The translations under genes were made by a program, and so were the position numbers. Under the pieces are notes generated by a model. It made no database searches and was not told the origin of the DNA. It saw only the letters and a program-made list of their open reading frames with translations. Shown here in pieces: positions 5,185 to 12,594 of a DNA stretch of 42,760 nt. The DNA is from a virus, in IMG/VR virus record IMGVR_UViG_3300031839_001269, positions 1 to 42,760 of that record. One strand, given 5' to 3'. The stretch's first letter is position 1; the number at the start of each line of letters is the position of its first letter.

Positions 5185-5608
5185 CGCGGACGACCTCCTC
5201 GAATGCTACACCAAACCGCGCCCGGGCCGCTTCCATAATGTCAGCATACGCCAGCAGCGCCTCGCGCTCCGGGTTCGACTTGAGCCCGAGCCGTCCGGCC
5301 ATCTGGACCGGGACGTTCGCCTGCAGGAACCGCGTGATCCCGCTCGGCGTGCGAGCAGGTCCCGGCCGGCGGAACAGATGCTCGTCGGTCAGGATCCGGG
5401 GCTGCTCGTCCATGCAGCAGGCCTCGCCGACGTGCTCTATACCATCCTTGCCGACCATCCGGACCGGATGCGAGCACCAATACCAGAGCCCGCCGTACAC
5501 AAAAGCGAACCGGGCCCACTCGGGCGCCTGATCCCACGGCAGCAGGGCGTTGACGCGGGCCCATTCGTTGCGGCGAGTTTCGCTTGCGGTTGTTAGTGCG
5601 TTTTGCAT
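5171..5608 (-). CDS. Hypothetical protein, 145 aa
   Basis: I chose the ATG at 5608 because GGGAG lies 8 nt upstream; an upstream GTG at 5615-5617 would overlap that ribosome site. The protein is rich in Trp and aromatic residues in the first half (W-A-R-V-N-A-L-L-P-W-D-Q; G-G-L-W-Y-W-C-S-H-P) and helical in the second. C-C-M-D-E and the earlier C-S-H could bind metal. No family recognised. It follows the GGGCCC hairpin repeat copy 2. Confidence 0.65.
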   Translation of the reverse strand: MQNALTTASETRRNEWARVNALLPWDQAPEWARFAFVYGGLWYWCSHPVRMVGKDGIEHVGEACCMDEQPRILTDEHLFRRPGPARTPSGITRFLQANVPVQMAGRLGLKSNPEREALLAYADIMEAARARFGVAFEEVVRDAIK

Positions 5609-5620
5609 GTCGTTCACTCC

Positions 5621-5649
5621 CGGGCCCCGCAGGGCCCTGTTCGGTTTAT
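5621..5649 (-). repeat. Intergenic GGGCCC hairpin repeat, copy 2
   Basis: Matches 2253-2281 except for one base. Again it starts at the TAA of the first gene of a cassette and ends just before the ribosome site of the second. GGGCCC on both arms with a 4-nt loop makes a very stable hairpin without a T tract. Confidence 0.7.
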
Positions 5650-5876
5650 TGTTGGTCGTCTGCGCCTATGATCGGGGCCATGCTGTACGAGCCCCACGGC
5701 TTGACCTGCTCGACGCCCTCGTACTCGGAGATCCGCAGGCGCTTTTCGCCACGGAACGAGCCGCAGTCGGCGATAATGGTTTTCGCGGTCCGCTTGATGA
5801 CGCGGATCTCGATAATGCAATCGTGGTTGCAGATGCTGCGGGTCGCGTAGGTCTTGCCGGTCTCGAATTTGGTCAT
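5646..5876 (-). CDS. Conserved small phage protein, 76 aa
   Basis: The ATG at 5876 follows the conserved leader with AGGAG. The protein begins M-T-K-F-E-T-G-K-T-Y-A-T-R-S-I-C-N-H-D-C and ends G-S-Y-S-M-A-P-I-I. I recall small phage proteins with the pattern F-x-x-G-K-T-Y-x-T-R-S-I-C-(D/N)-H-(D/N)-C-I and a terminal Y-S-M-A-P. Their function is unknown to me. The C-x-H-x-C group might bind zinc. First gene of the longest accessory cassette (down to 3398). Confidence 0.72.
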   Translation of the reverse strand: MTKFETGKTYATRSICNHDCIIEIRVIKRTAKTIIADCGSFRGEKRLRISEYEGVEQVKPWGSYSMAPIIGADDQQ

Positions 5877-5914
5877 GTCGTTTTGCTCCTGCTGTTTTCG
5901 TTGTCGATGGGTGT

Positions 5915-5954
5915 ACTGTATCGACTAATGACCGGGACGTCAACAACGGATACA
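5915..5954 (-). promoter_or_regulatory. Cassette promoter with dyad operator (copy 4)
   Basis: - strand -35 TTGACG (5938-5943), 17-bp spacer, -10 TACAGT (5915-5920). Half-sites TGTATCCGTTGTTGAC and (inverted) TGTATCGACTAATGAC are the same as in copy 1, with a different 6-bp centre. No terminator separates this promoter from the upstream gene (stop 5956-5958), so the replication transcript could read through. Confidence 0.8.
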
Positions 5955-5955
5955 A

Positions 5956-6189
5956 CTATTTTTTCGCGATGTCGATCCGCTGCTGCTCGATTTCCTTCCC
6001 GCGCAGGGCGGACGCGATTATATCGTCCGCGTCCTCGATCGCGTCCTTGTGCCCGCGCTTACCGGTCGCGAGCGCCTTTTTTATCAGGTGCTGATAGGCT
6101 GCGTTAGTGGTCCCGAACGCCTCGATCACGTCGTACACGTCGACGAAAACGCCCGGTTTGATCTCGCGATGATATTTTGAATGCTTCAC
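5956..6189 (-). CDS. Small helical protein, 77 aa, GTG start
   Basis: The start is GTG at 6189: GGAGG lies 8 nt upstream, and GTGA couples it to the stop of the replicase gene. The protein begins V-K-H-S-K-Y-H-R-E-I-K-P-G-V-F-V-D-V-Y-D-V-I-E-A-F and has a central A-x-Q-H-L-I-K-K-A-L-A-T-G-K-R-G-H-K-D segment. Phage genes with the pattern 'Y-D-V-(I/L)-x-A-F ... A-x-x-H-A-x-K-K-L-L' are common small proteins near replication genes. Function unknown. Confidence 0.7.
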   Translation of the reverse strand: MKHSKYHREIKPGVFVDVYDVIEAFGTTNAAYQHLIKKALATGKRGHKDAIEDADDIIASALRGKEIEQQRIDIAKK

Positions 6190-8831
6190 GTGTTGAACCT
6201 CCGCTCGGCATCGGATCCGGCCGCCTGGATGGCGCCCTGCGCCTCCTGATACAAGCGGGCCGCCTCGTTGGCCGATGTAATGTTTGCGTGTATGTGCCCG
6301 TCCCGGATGAACAGGCGCGGTTTCTTGTTGTCGTCCAGCGGGATGTTGATGTTCGTCCGGCCGTCTCTCAGCGCTGGATGATAGTCGTACCCGAGAGACT
6401 GCAGCAGCTCGCGGCGCTTGTTGTGCGGTATGCTCCGCGCGGCCCTGATCGACTGCAGCAGGCGCTCGACCGCGACGGACGAGATCCATCCGCCAGCGAA
6501 CCCGGGACGATCCTCCGCCACGGCTTCGAGAATTTCCTGCTCGACTCCGCCCATCGACTGGCTGATCGCCTCCTCGGTCGTGCTGGTCTGCGGGGCCCTA
6601 TGGCATCGGGTCGCCGGGTTCAGCTCGTCCGGGATGGCGTACTCGGCCAGGTAGTCCGCGACCACGGCGTACCCGTGATTTTCCCCGAGGGCGGCGTACT
6701 CGTTGCGCCCTTTCAGCCAGTCGTACAGGGCCGGGAAGTACGTCCCGTTCATGCCGTCGCGGACCAGATCCTGCTCGGTCTGCTGGGCGGTATAGAACAC
6801 GCTGAACCGGCGGTCGGTGCGTGTCTTGCGGATGGCGTCTTTGTGATTGCTGTTCAGCATGAAATTCGCCCGGTTGTCGCCCATGACCTGCGACTGCTGC
6901 ATCGCCCGCATGGCGAGTCGGTCGTTCGTGATCATCGGTTTCAAGATCTCGATAATCTCCCGTTTATGCTCTGGGACGTAAACGTCCTCGATGCCGATAA
7001 ACAGTTTGTTGAATAGCCACTCGTTGAACTTTTCGCTGATCTCATTGGCTGGCGGCTGGTGCGTATAGCGCTGACCGACCGCGAACGCCACGCAGCGAGT
7101 GAGCAGCGTTTTCCCGTTACCCTCAGCCCCCTGCAGCAGCGGCGCCCATTGGAATTTTACGCCCTTGTGCTGGATGCACGCGGCCATATAGGCGAGGATG
7201 ATCGCCCGATCGCCTGGATCCGGCAGGATCTTTTCGACATGTTTCAGGAATGGCGTCGGGTCGCCCTTGACGCGCGGAGTCGCGACCGGCTTGTACGTGT
7301 TGACCAGCGCGTCGCCCTCCTCGTAAATGATCGCCCCCGGCTCGACATCCGGCCGGAAACAGGTCGCCGCCGCTTTCGGATAGCGGACCAGCTGCGACTC
7401 GGTGAACGCGTCCCAGGCTTTACGGGTTGTCTTGCCGCCCGAGCTGTCCATCTGGAACGTGTAGCCGCCATAGGTCGCGTTGAATTGCTCGGACTTGAGC
7501 AGGGCCCCGTCCGGCGTGAATACTTTGTGCAGGCTCTGCACGTAAACGCAGCCGCTGAAATAGTCGATCTGCTGCGTCGCCCCCAGATACTGAAACCCCT
7601 CGCGGACTTCGGGCGCCAGGCTGTCGGAGAGTTTCGGCGGGGCTGCCTGGCTGACCGGCGTGATCATGGCCGCCAGCTGCTCGCCGGACTTGTCTCGATG
7701 GTCGAGCCATAGTTTCGGGTCGGTCTGCTGGGCGAGCGCCTGCAGCATGTCCCCGGGCAGGCCTGCGGCCTTGAATTCGGCGAACCGCTCCGCCCGTATC
7801 GACTCGGCGAATTGACGCTGCGCGTCGCTGCTCGCCTTGAGACGGGCTGCGCCGTACTCGTCGACCGTTGTCGTGTCAGCGTCCGGCCGAGTCGAGAAAA
7901 CCGTCTCCTGCATGCCGACAGCGTTCAGAATCGTGCGGTGTAAATAGTCCTCGCGCTCCCACTTATCGCGAACGAGGCCGGATCGCCACATCAGCCGCAG
8001 GATTCGCTCGCAGTCGTTGCCGGTCCAGAACGCCAGATGCTGCGCGAGCGCCGCGTCCGCCTGGCTGCCATTGTGGCCGCTGCCGTCCGGGTAAGATCGC
8101 GCCAGCGCCTCCTCGTCGCCTTCCCAGAGCTGCAGGAACGATGCGCCCTGCCCGAATGCCCCGGCGGCGCTACGGCTCGCGCAGGCGCGCTCGATCAGTT
8201 CGTCGTCGTCCTCCGGCCCGGTGTAGCCGTCGACCGGCTCCTCGGTCCACTCGTCCACGCCTGACCGGGCTGCGGATTTCTGGAAGTAGTTCGCGACCAG
8301 CTGCGGAAACCAGTCGCAGACCGTGTCAGCGGATCCCTGCGCGCCATTGCTGGACAGCGCGACGAACCGTTTCTCGGTGTATAGTTCGAGCCCGAGCTGG
8401 TCGTTCCGGCTGCCGTGCGGGATGTCTGCCGGGACCCTGCCGAATACGTGCAAGCCTCGGCCGCTGCTGGAAACCGACACGGCCGCGCCTTGGCAATAGC
8501 CGAGCAGCTGCTGCGCGAGCGGGCTCCACGTGTTGTCGGGCTGCAGGCAGCGGTCGATGTCGAGGAAAAAGAAAGGATCGGCCGCCGTAAAGAAAAAGCC
8601 GATCCCGTAGGTGTCGCCGCAGAGCCCCGCCAGGCGGATCGCCTCGTCTGCGGATGTCCACGCGGTGGGGTCGTTCTGCCAGTCGCTGCCCTTGGCAAAT
8701 ACCTGCAGGGTCCGATGATCGACCGGATATTTCTCAAACTTGCCGGGCTCTTTTTGGCTCGGGACGTATTTGCAGAGAATGAACTGCCTGTACTCCGCCA
8801 GCGGCCGGAGCGCGTCGGGTAATTGCTGCAT
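6186..8831 (-). CDS. Primase-polymerase/SF3 helicase replicase, 881 aa
   Basis: N-terminal part: an archaeo-eukaryotic-type PrimPol domain with D-I-D at residues 91-93 (metal-binding acidic pair), S-S-S-G-R-G-L-H at 121-128 and E-L-Y-T-E-K-R-F at 149-156, the usual order of the catalytic and nucleotide-binding motifs. C-terminal part (about 540-720): SF3 helicase with Walker A G-A-E-G-N-G-K-T near residue 569, an acidic I-G-I-E-D Walker B and N-S-N-H sensor motif. The layout matches phage NrS-1-type replicative proteins that prime and unwind DNA. The same genome encodes a family A polymerase, so this protein may mainly prime and unwind. The ATG at 8831 lies 12 bp after the regulator gene. The next gene is coupled by GTGA. 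Confidence 0.88.
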   Translation of the reverse strand: MQQLPDALRPLAEYRQFILCKYVPSQKEPGKFEKYPVDHRTLQVFAKGSDWQNDPTAWTSADEAIRLAGLCGDTYGIGFFFTAADPFFFLDIDRCLQPDNTWSPLAQQLLGYCQGAAVSVSSSGRGLHVFGRVPADIPHGSRNDQLGLELYTEKRFVALSSNGAQGSADTVCDWFPQLVANYFQKSAARSGVDEWTEEPVDGYTGPEDDDELIERACASRSAAGAFGQGASFLQLWEGDEEALARSYPDGSGHNGSQADAALAQHLAFWTGNDCERILRLMWRSGLVRDKWEREDYLHRTILNAVGMQETVFSTRPDADTTTVDEYGAARLKASSDAQRQFAESIRAERFAEFKAAGLPGDMLQALAQQTDPKLWLDHRDKSGEQLAAMITPVSQAAPPKLSDSLAPEVREGFQYLGATQQIDYFSGCVYVQSLHKVFTPDGALLKSEQFNATYGGYTFQMDSSGGKTTRKAWDAFTESQLVRYPKAAATCFRPDVEPGAIIYEEGDALVNTYKPVATPRVKGDPTPFLKHVEKILPDPGDRAIILAYMAACIQHKGVKFQWAPLLQGAEGNGKTLLTRCVAFAVGQRYTHQPPANEISEKFNEWLFNKLFIGIEDVYVPEHKREIIEILKPMITNDRLAMRAMQQSQVMGDNRANFMLNSNHKDAIRKTRTDRRFSVFYTAQQTEQDLVRDGMNGTYFPALYDWLKGRNEYAALGENHGYAVVADYLAEYAIPDELNPATRCHRAPQTSTTEEAISQSMGGVEQEILEAVAEDRPGFAGGWISSVAVERLLQSIRAARSIPHNKRRELLQSLGYDYHPALRDGRTNINIPLDDNKKPRLFIRDGHIHANITSANEAARLYQEAQGAIQAAGSDAERRFNT

Positions 8832-8843
8832 GATGCCCCCGGG

Positions 8844-9338
8844 TTAAATTGACAATCTGGCGGCGGCTTTCAGCTCGTCGGGCGCTTTCATAACGTGTTG
8901 ATCACTGCAGGCCAAACCCTGCGCGACGATCTCGGGGATCTCCCGCGCGATGGCGGCCCGGATAATGGCGCGGCGCAGCTGTTTCATAGTCCCGAAATAT
9001 TTCGTCACGAGACCGGTCGACACGCCTGCCCGATCAGCGACCTGCTGCCTGCTGATATTCGCATACCCGAACGTCCGGGACAGATCGACGGCCGCGTCGA
9101 GGATGCTGCTTTTCCGCAGCTCCGGATTCGCCCGCGCTTTCGTGACCGGGATATGCCGGCCGTCGAATAGTTCGTCCTTGAGCTCTGCCACGAACTCGTT
9201 AAACGTGCAGCCCGCATAGTAACTGAACGAGCCCGGCGCGATTTCCGCCCGGTCGCAAAGCGCCTGCCGGGACAGGTTGATCAGCCCCGTCTCGCGGGCC
9301 ATTGTTTTAGCCAAAGATAAAAGATCGCCTTTAGTCAC
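8844..9338 (-). CDS. Repressor-like protein with two tandem TetR-type HTH units, 164 aa
   Basis: GTG start at 9338 with AGGAG 8 nt upstream. Residues 79-131 are a TetR-type DNA-binding domain (I-L-D-A-A-V-D-L-S-R-T-F-G-Y-A-N-I-S-R-Q-Q-V-A-D-R-A-G-V-S). Residues 5-55 align with it: A-K-T-M-A-R-E-T-G-L-I-N-L-S-R-Q-A-L-C-D-R-A, with NLSRQ/NISRQ, DRA and YY/YF in the same places. There is no room for the usual TetR ligand-binding domain. The gene has its own promoter/operator (9371-9410) of the type found at five other sites, so autoregulation and control of the whole set is the simplest inference. It is the only clear DNA-binding regulator besides the 93-aa winged-helix candidate. Confidence 0.8.
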   Translation of the reverse strand: MTKGDLLSLAKTMARETGLINLSRQALCDRAEIAPGSFSYYAGCTFNEFVAELKDELFDGRHIPVTKARANPELRKSSILDAAVDLSRTFGYANISRQQVADRAGVSTGLVTKYFGTMKQLRRAIIRAAIAREIPEIVAQGLACSDQHVMKAPDELKAAARLSI

Positions 9339-9370
9339 TTTATTCGCTCCTGTTGGTTCAATATCGCCCG

Positions 9371-9410
9371 ATACTATCCGTTACTGACGGGGCGGTCAAT
9401 ACGAAACGGC
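9371..9410 (-). promoter_or_regulatory. Regulator promoter with divergent dyad operator (copy 5)
   Basis: - strand -35 TTGACC (9394-9399), 17-bp spacer, -10 TAGTAT (9371-9376). TGAC-N6-GTCA is conserved (9385-9398). One half-site keeps TATCCGTTACTGAC; the other is degenerate (TTTCGTATTGAC). The site lies within the 3' end of the upstream gene, whose TAG stop overlaps the -10 box. A weaker operator on the regulator gene itself is what autoregulation would call for. Confidence 0.75.
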
Positions 9411-9592
9411 GCCCGGCTGTAAAGTATGGACCCGTCGCCGCTGCCGTAAATGATCAGGGCCGGCCGCCGCACTCGATACCCGTCGCCCAGGCACTGGACG
9501 ACCTCGTCGATCGACTGGAACCCCGAGTCGACGCTAGGGCCGGTTGTTTCTTTGTCCGATTCTCTGAACGGTGTCGCGTAAATCATAGTCAT
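9374..9592 (-). CDS. Small hypothetical protein, 72 aa
   Basis: The ATG at 9592 overlaps the preceding stop as ATGA. The protein begins M-T-M-I-Y-A-T-P-F-R-E-S-D and contains R-P-A-L-I-I-Y-G-S-G-D-G-S-I-L-Y. Its 3' end carries the regulator promoter and operator, so coding and regulatory sequence overlap. No family recognised. Last gene of the helicase operon. Confidence 0.62.
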   Translation of the reverse strand: MTMIYATPFRESDKETTGPSVDSGFQSIDEVVQCLGDGYRVRRPALIIYGSGDGSILYSRAPFRIDRPVSNG

Positions 9593-9927
9593 CCCCACGG
9601 CGCCCAGACCGGGATCCCGGCGGCGCTTGCTTTTTGTTTCATGTCGGCGGTCCCGGATTGCCCGGGCATCGCCAGGCAGTAGTCCGGCCGCAGCCACAGC
9701 ATCGCGGAATTCCGCAGCGGCCCCGCCCCGTTTCCGTAGGTATCCCAGAGCGCCGGGACCGTGGCGTAATGGATCCCGTTGATCACGGCATACGTCCGGC
9801 CCATACGGTCGGCCCCTTTCGCTCCGCCCTCGATGATCAAAGTCGGGCGCCCCGGCAGCGCGTCCATCGCCTGCTTGAACCGCTCCCAATCCGACCAGCC
9901 CCGGCCGCCGCAGACGAGCAGGATCAC
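9589..9927 (-). CDS. SLOG-domain (DUF2493/YspA-like) protein, 112 aa
   Basis: Start is GTG at 9927, coupled by GTGA to the upstream stop and preceded by GGGAG 8 nt away. The sequence begins I-L-L-V-C-G-G-R-G-W-S-D and continues with L-I-I-E-G-G-A-K-G-A-D-R-M-G-R and L-A-M-P-G. These are the Rossmann-like nucleotide-binding motifs of the SLOG superfamily (DUF2493). Members are thought to bind nucleotide-derived ligands; many phages encode one near replication genes. The substrate is unknown. It is about the expected length for a single SLOG domain. Confidence 0.8.
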   Translation of the reverse strand: MILLVCGGRGWSDWERFKQAMDALPGRPTLIIEGGAKGADRMGRTYAVINGIHYATVPALWDTYGNGAGPLRNSAMLWLRPDYCLAMPGQSGTADMKQKASAAGIPVWAPWG

Positions 9928-10118
9928 GGCTCGATCTCCCGGAAAAAATTCGGATCCCATGCGCCGAACGCGTAATACCCGATCACGACCTGACAGGGCA
10001 CGCATTCGACCTCGTACTCGCTCGCGACGCCCCCGTCGATCGCTTTCAGATTCGTGCAGAAATTATCGCCCCCGCACTCCGGGCAGCTGGTCGGCTCGCC
10101 GTTCTTGTTCGTGGTCAA
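9924..10118 (-). CDS. Zinc-ribbon small protein with TTG start, 64 aa
   Basis: TTG at 10118 is coupled to the upstream TGA (TTGA), with GGAGG 7 nt upstream. The protein has C-P-E-C-G-G-D-N-F-C and later C-V-P-C, forming a four-Cys ribbon, then an aromatic C-terminus (Y-Y-A-F-G-A-W-D-P-N-F-F). Such 'Lar-like' small zinc ribbons that end in G-x-x-x-x-x-A-W-(D/N) are common in phages; Lar alleviates restriction in Rac, but the similarity here is only at the level of fold and length. Confidence 0.65.
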   Translation of the reverse strand: MTTNKNGEPTSCPECGGDNFCTNLKAIDGGVASEYEVECVPCQVVIGYYAFGAWDPNFFREIEP

Positions 10119-10591
10119 AACGTCCCCTCCCCTGTTGCAAATGACGCGTCGCCCCCCAGGCTGACCACGAGGTCGGCGAATTTCAGCTGCGCCTGCTCGC
10201 GTTTCGTGCCGGTATAGCGCCAGTCGCCCGGCTTGACTTCCCGGCAGACGAACTGCCCGATCGTCCGGCCGATCATAGCCGGCGTGATCTCGACCGGCTG
10301 CAGGCCGACCAGATCGTGCGACTTGATCGTCTGGTTCATGGCTTTCGAGTCGTTGGCCAGGCCGTAGCGTATGAAACGCCCCGTCTCGTCGTAGTAGCCG
10401 CCGACATTGTTCCGCCATAGGATCGCCCCTTTTTTGCTCGCTTCGAGCCTGACGGCTGCCTGAACGGCCGCCTCGGATCGTCCCGTCAGCTGCTCGGGCT
10501 CGCCCGTATTGATCGCGCGCATCCGGGCCCGGAGGTCCGCCAGCGCCTCGGGCCGAATGCCCCACTGTATCGCCCATTCGTTCAGCATCAT
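10115..10591 (-). CDS. VRR-NUC (PD-(D/E)XK) nuclease, 158 aa
   Basis: The pattern S-E-A-A-V-Q-A-A-V-R-L-E ... L-W-R-N-N-V-G-G-Y-Y-D-E-T-G-R ... S-H-D-L-V-G-L-Q-P ... Q-F-V-C-R-E-V-K-P-G-D-W ... Q-L-K-F-A-D-L-V follows the VRR-NUC fold: an N-terminal Glu helix, D in 'S-x-D-L-x-G', and E-x-K. Members are structure-specific nucleases, standalone in phages and next to a helicase. Here the helicase gene is one gene upstream, which supports a joint role in replication or repair of branched DNA. The start at 10591 overlaps the stop of the upstream gene. Confidence 0.82.
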   Translation of the reverse strand: MMLNEWAIQWGIRPEALADLRARMRAINTGEPEQLTGRSEAAVQAAVRLEASKKGAILWRNNVGGYYDETGRFIRYGLANDSKAMNQTIKSHDLVGLQPVEITPAMIGRTIGQFVCREVKPGDWRYTGTKREQAQLKFADLVVSLGGDASFATGEGTF

Positions 10592-10821
10592 TATCGGAGC
10601 CCCCGGATCGTGACGCCCGCGACAGGGATGTCCACGGTCTCGACGGCCTCGGCCATAATCGCGGCGCGCTCGTGCGGATCCGTGACCGGATGCCGGCGCT
10701 GCAGGTAGTCAGTCTGCCCGTCCGGGCACTCGAAAAGCCATGTCTCTTTGACAATCGGCTCGCCCTGCTCGATGTCGACGTCGAGCGTTTTGGTTTCGCG
10801 GTCTGCGTATCGTTTAGCCAT
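10591..10821 (-). CDS. Small hypothetical protein, 76 aa
   Basis: The ATG at 10821 overlaps the helicase stop by 8 nt, with GAGGGGA upstream. Sequence M-A-K-R-Y-A-D-R-E-T-K-T-L-D-V-D-I-E-Q-G-E-P, with an acidic middle and a possible R-R-H-P-V turn. Helicase-adjacent small genes of this kind have no assigned function. I see no catalytic motif. Confidence 0.6.
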   Translation of the reverse strand: MAKRYADRETKTLDVDIEQGEPIVKETWLFECPDGQTDYLQRRHPVTDPHERAAIMAEAVETVDIPVAGVTIRGLR

Positions 10822-12586
10822 GTTTTCTGATCCCCTCAAGGTCTGCATTGATTCGGGCCGTCAGGGCCTCGATGTTTTCTTTCGGTTGCTGGACGTCCTG
10901 ACAGCTCAATACGTCCACGCCATAGCGCAGATAGAACCGCCGGAACCCCTCGCTGTCGCTCCGGCCCTGCGCGCGCTGCCAGCCGCCGAACCACGCGATC
11001 GCATCTTTCAGCCCGTCGATCGCTTTCAGTTTATCCGCGTATCGCTTGACGTGCCCCATCTGGCCAATCCCCGGGACGTTTTTCGCGGCCAGCTCCTCGC
11101 GATACTCGGCCGGCGTTTTGTGCTGCGTCAGCCCCCGCATCTGCTCCAGCGTTGCCGCGTCGAGCTCTGCCAGGTCCCCGTCGACGAACTCCGGACCGCT
11201 GCGCGCGACCGGCTCCGGTTTGTGCTGGCAGTACGGACATTGTGGGAAAAACCGTTCATAGACTCGCGTACAGGACGGGCAGGACTTGGTCGGAATGACG
11301 TCCTCGGGCTGGCCGCTGCTGCTTTTCTCGCGGCGATCAAGCGACCAGATCCGCGCCGCATCCGGCAGGCCGTGGCGGTGTACGTTGCCCACGTGGTCGA
11401 TAATGATCGCGCTTGGCTTGTCGCTGGCGGCGATGATCGCCCGGCGCTGCTCGTCGGTGTAATTGTCCCAGCCGCGCCCGAGCGACGGGTCGAGCATCAG
11501 TCGCAGGGCCCGGCCGAACTGCTGCGCGAAAAGACTGTACGACTGCGTCGGCCTGGCCATGCTGACGACCTCGATCGCGGGCAGATCGAACCCCTCGCCG
11601 AACAGGTCCACGTTCACGAGCTGCAGGATCTCGCGGTTCTTGAATTGCCGCAGGATGGCGATCCGCTCCGCGTCGGGCGTTTCGGCCGTCACGACCTTGG
11701 CCGGAATCCCCCGGGCCGTGAAGGCGGTCGCCGTGTCGATCGCGTCCTCGACATCCGGGACGAAAGTGATCCCGAGTTTCCCGTTTGCGTGTTTGATGTA
11801 CTGGTCGACCACGTCGCCGATCACGCGGTTTTTATTCTGGCGAAACTTCCGGACCACGGCGTCGCGCTTGTACTCGCCCGTCGAGGCGCTGACGTCCTCG
11901 GCGCCCATCATTAGAGCGGGCGGCGGTGCATAGACTCGATAGTCCGTCAGGTATCCGGCCGAGATCAGGTCGCGCATGGTCGGGCCCTCGACGATCGCAT
12001 CGAATACCCCGTCAGCGTGCCGGCCGAGCCCCTTCCCGTCGGCCCTGCAGGGCGTGGCGGTCGGCCCGAGCCCCTTCGCGTTCGGGAACATATCGACGCC
12101 GGCGCCCCACTTGTTGCCCCGCAGGACGTGATGCGCCTCGTCCATTACCCAGAGCGTGACGGTCGGCAGCCAGCTGGCGAGCTCTTTTTTCCTGCGAACC
12201 AGCGTGTCCACGCCGGCGACTGCGATTTTGCTGTTCGGGTCGTAGTAGGATTTCCCGAGCTCCAACATGTGCAGATTGACGATCTGTTTCACGGCCGCCT
12301 GCGGTCCGATGATCCGATGCCGGACGCCGTTCCGCGCCAGAGCGATCGAGATCTGCGACACGAGCTCGCGCCGGTGAGCGACCGCGCAGGCCGCCCCGTG
12401 GTTCTCGAACAGGATGTCGGACAGGACGACCGTTTTCCCGCCGCCGGTCGGCAGGACGGCCAGAACATTGCGGTCGCCTCGGTCCCAGGCGGCGTATATC
12501 TGCTGCTTTGCTTCCTGCTGGTATGGTCGCAGCGTTGGCCGGTTCGCCCGGTCGATCGCTGCAGGTAGGGGTTTCTGAACGAGCAT
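10814..12586 (-). CDS. DEAD/DEAH-box (SF2) DNA helicase, 590 aa
   Basis: I chose the ATG at 12586: GGGAA is 6 nt upstream and the protein then begins just before the R-P-Y-Q-Q-E-A Q-motif-like segment. Walker A P-T-G-G-G-K-T is at residues 46-52, D-E-A-H at 149-152. The C-terminal RecA domain has T-A-E-T-P-D-A-E-R, N-V-D-L-F-G-E-G-F-D-L-P (motif V) and Q-x-F-G-R-A-L-R (motif VI). A C-P-S-C ... C-P-Y-C zinc finger (motif spacing about 11 residues) follows near residue 450. Such UvrB/RecG-like SF2 helicases are encoded beside VRR-NUC and PolA in phages and probably process replication forks. It is divergently placed from the + operon. Confidence 0.88.
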   Translation of the reverse strand: MLVQKPLPAAIDRANRPTLRPYQQEAKQQIYAAWDRGDRNVLAVLPTGGGKTVVLSDILFENHGAACAVAHRRELVSQISIALARNGVRHRIIGPQAAVKQIVNLHMLELGKSYYDPNSKIAVAGVDTLVRRKKELASWLPTVTLWVMDEAHHVLRGNKWGAGVDMFPNAKGLGPTATPCRADGKGLGRHADGVFDAIVEGPTMRDLISAGYLTDYRVYAPPPALMMGAEDVSASTGEYKRDAVVRKFRQNKNRVIGDVVDQYIKHANGKLGITFVPDVEDAIDTATAFTARGIPAKVVTAETPDAERIAILRQFKNREILQLVNVDLFGEGFDLPAIEVVSMARPTQSYSLFAQQFGRALRLMLDPSLGRGWDNYTDEQRRAIIAASDKPSAIIIDHVGNVHRHGLPDAARIWSLDRREKSSSGQPEDVIPTKSCPSCTRVYERFFPQCPYCQHKPEPVARSGPEFVDGDLAELDAATLEQMRGLTQHKTPAEYREELAAKNVPGIGQMGHVKRYADKLKAIDGLKDAIAWFGGWQRAQGRSDSEGFRRFYLRYGVDVLSCQDVQQPKENIEALTARINADLEGIRKHG

Positions 12587-12594
12587 ACATTTCC

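Noticed and set aside
7868-8590. + strand 240-codon frame inside the PrimPol gene
   Set aside because: Antisense to the catalytic PrimPol domain; Arg/Ser/Ala-rich shadow translation.
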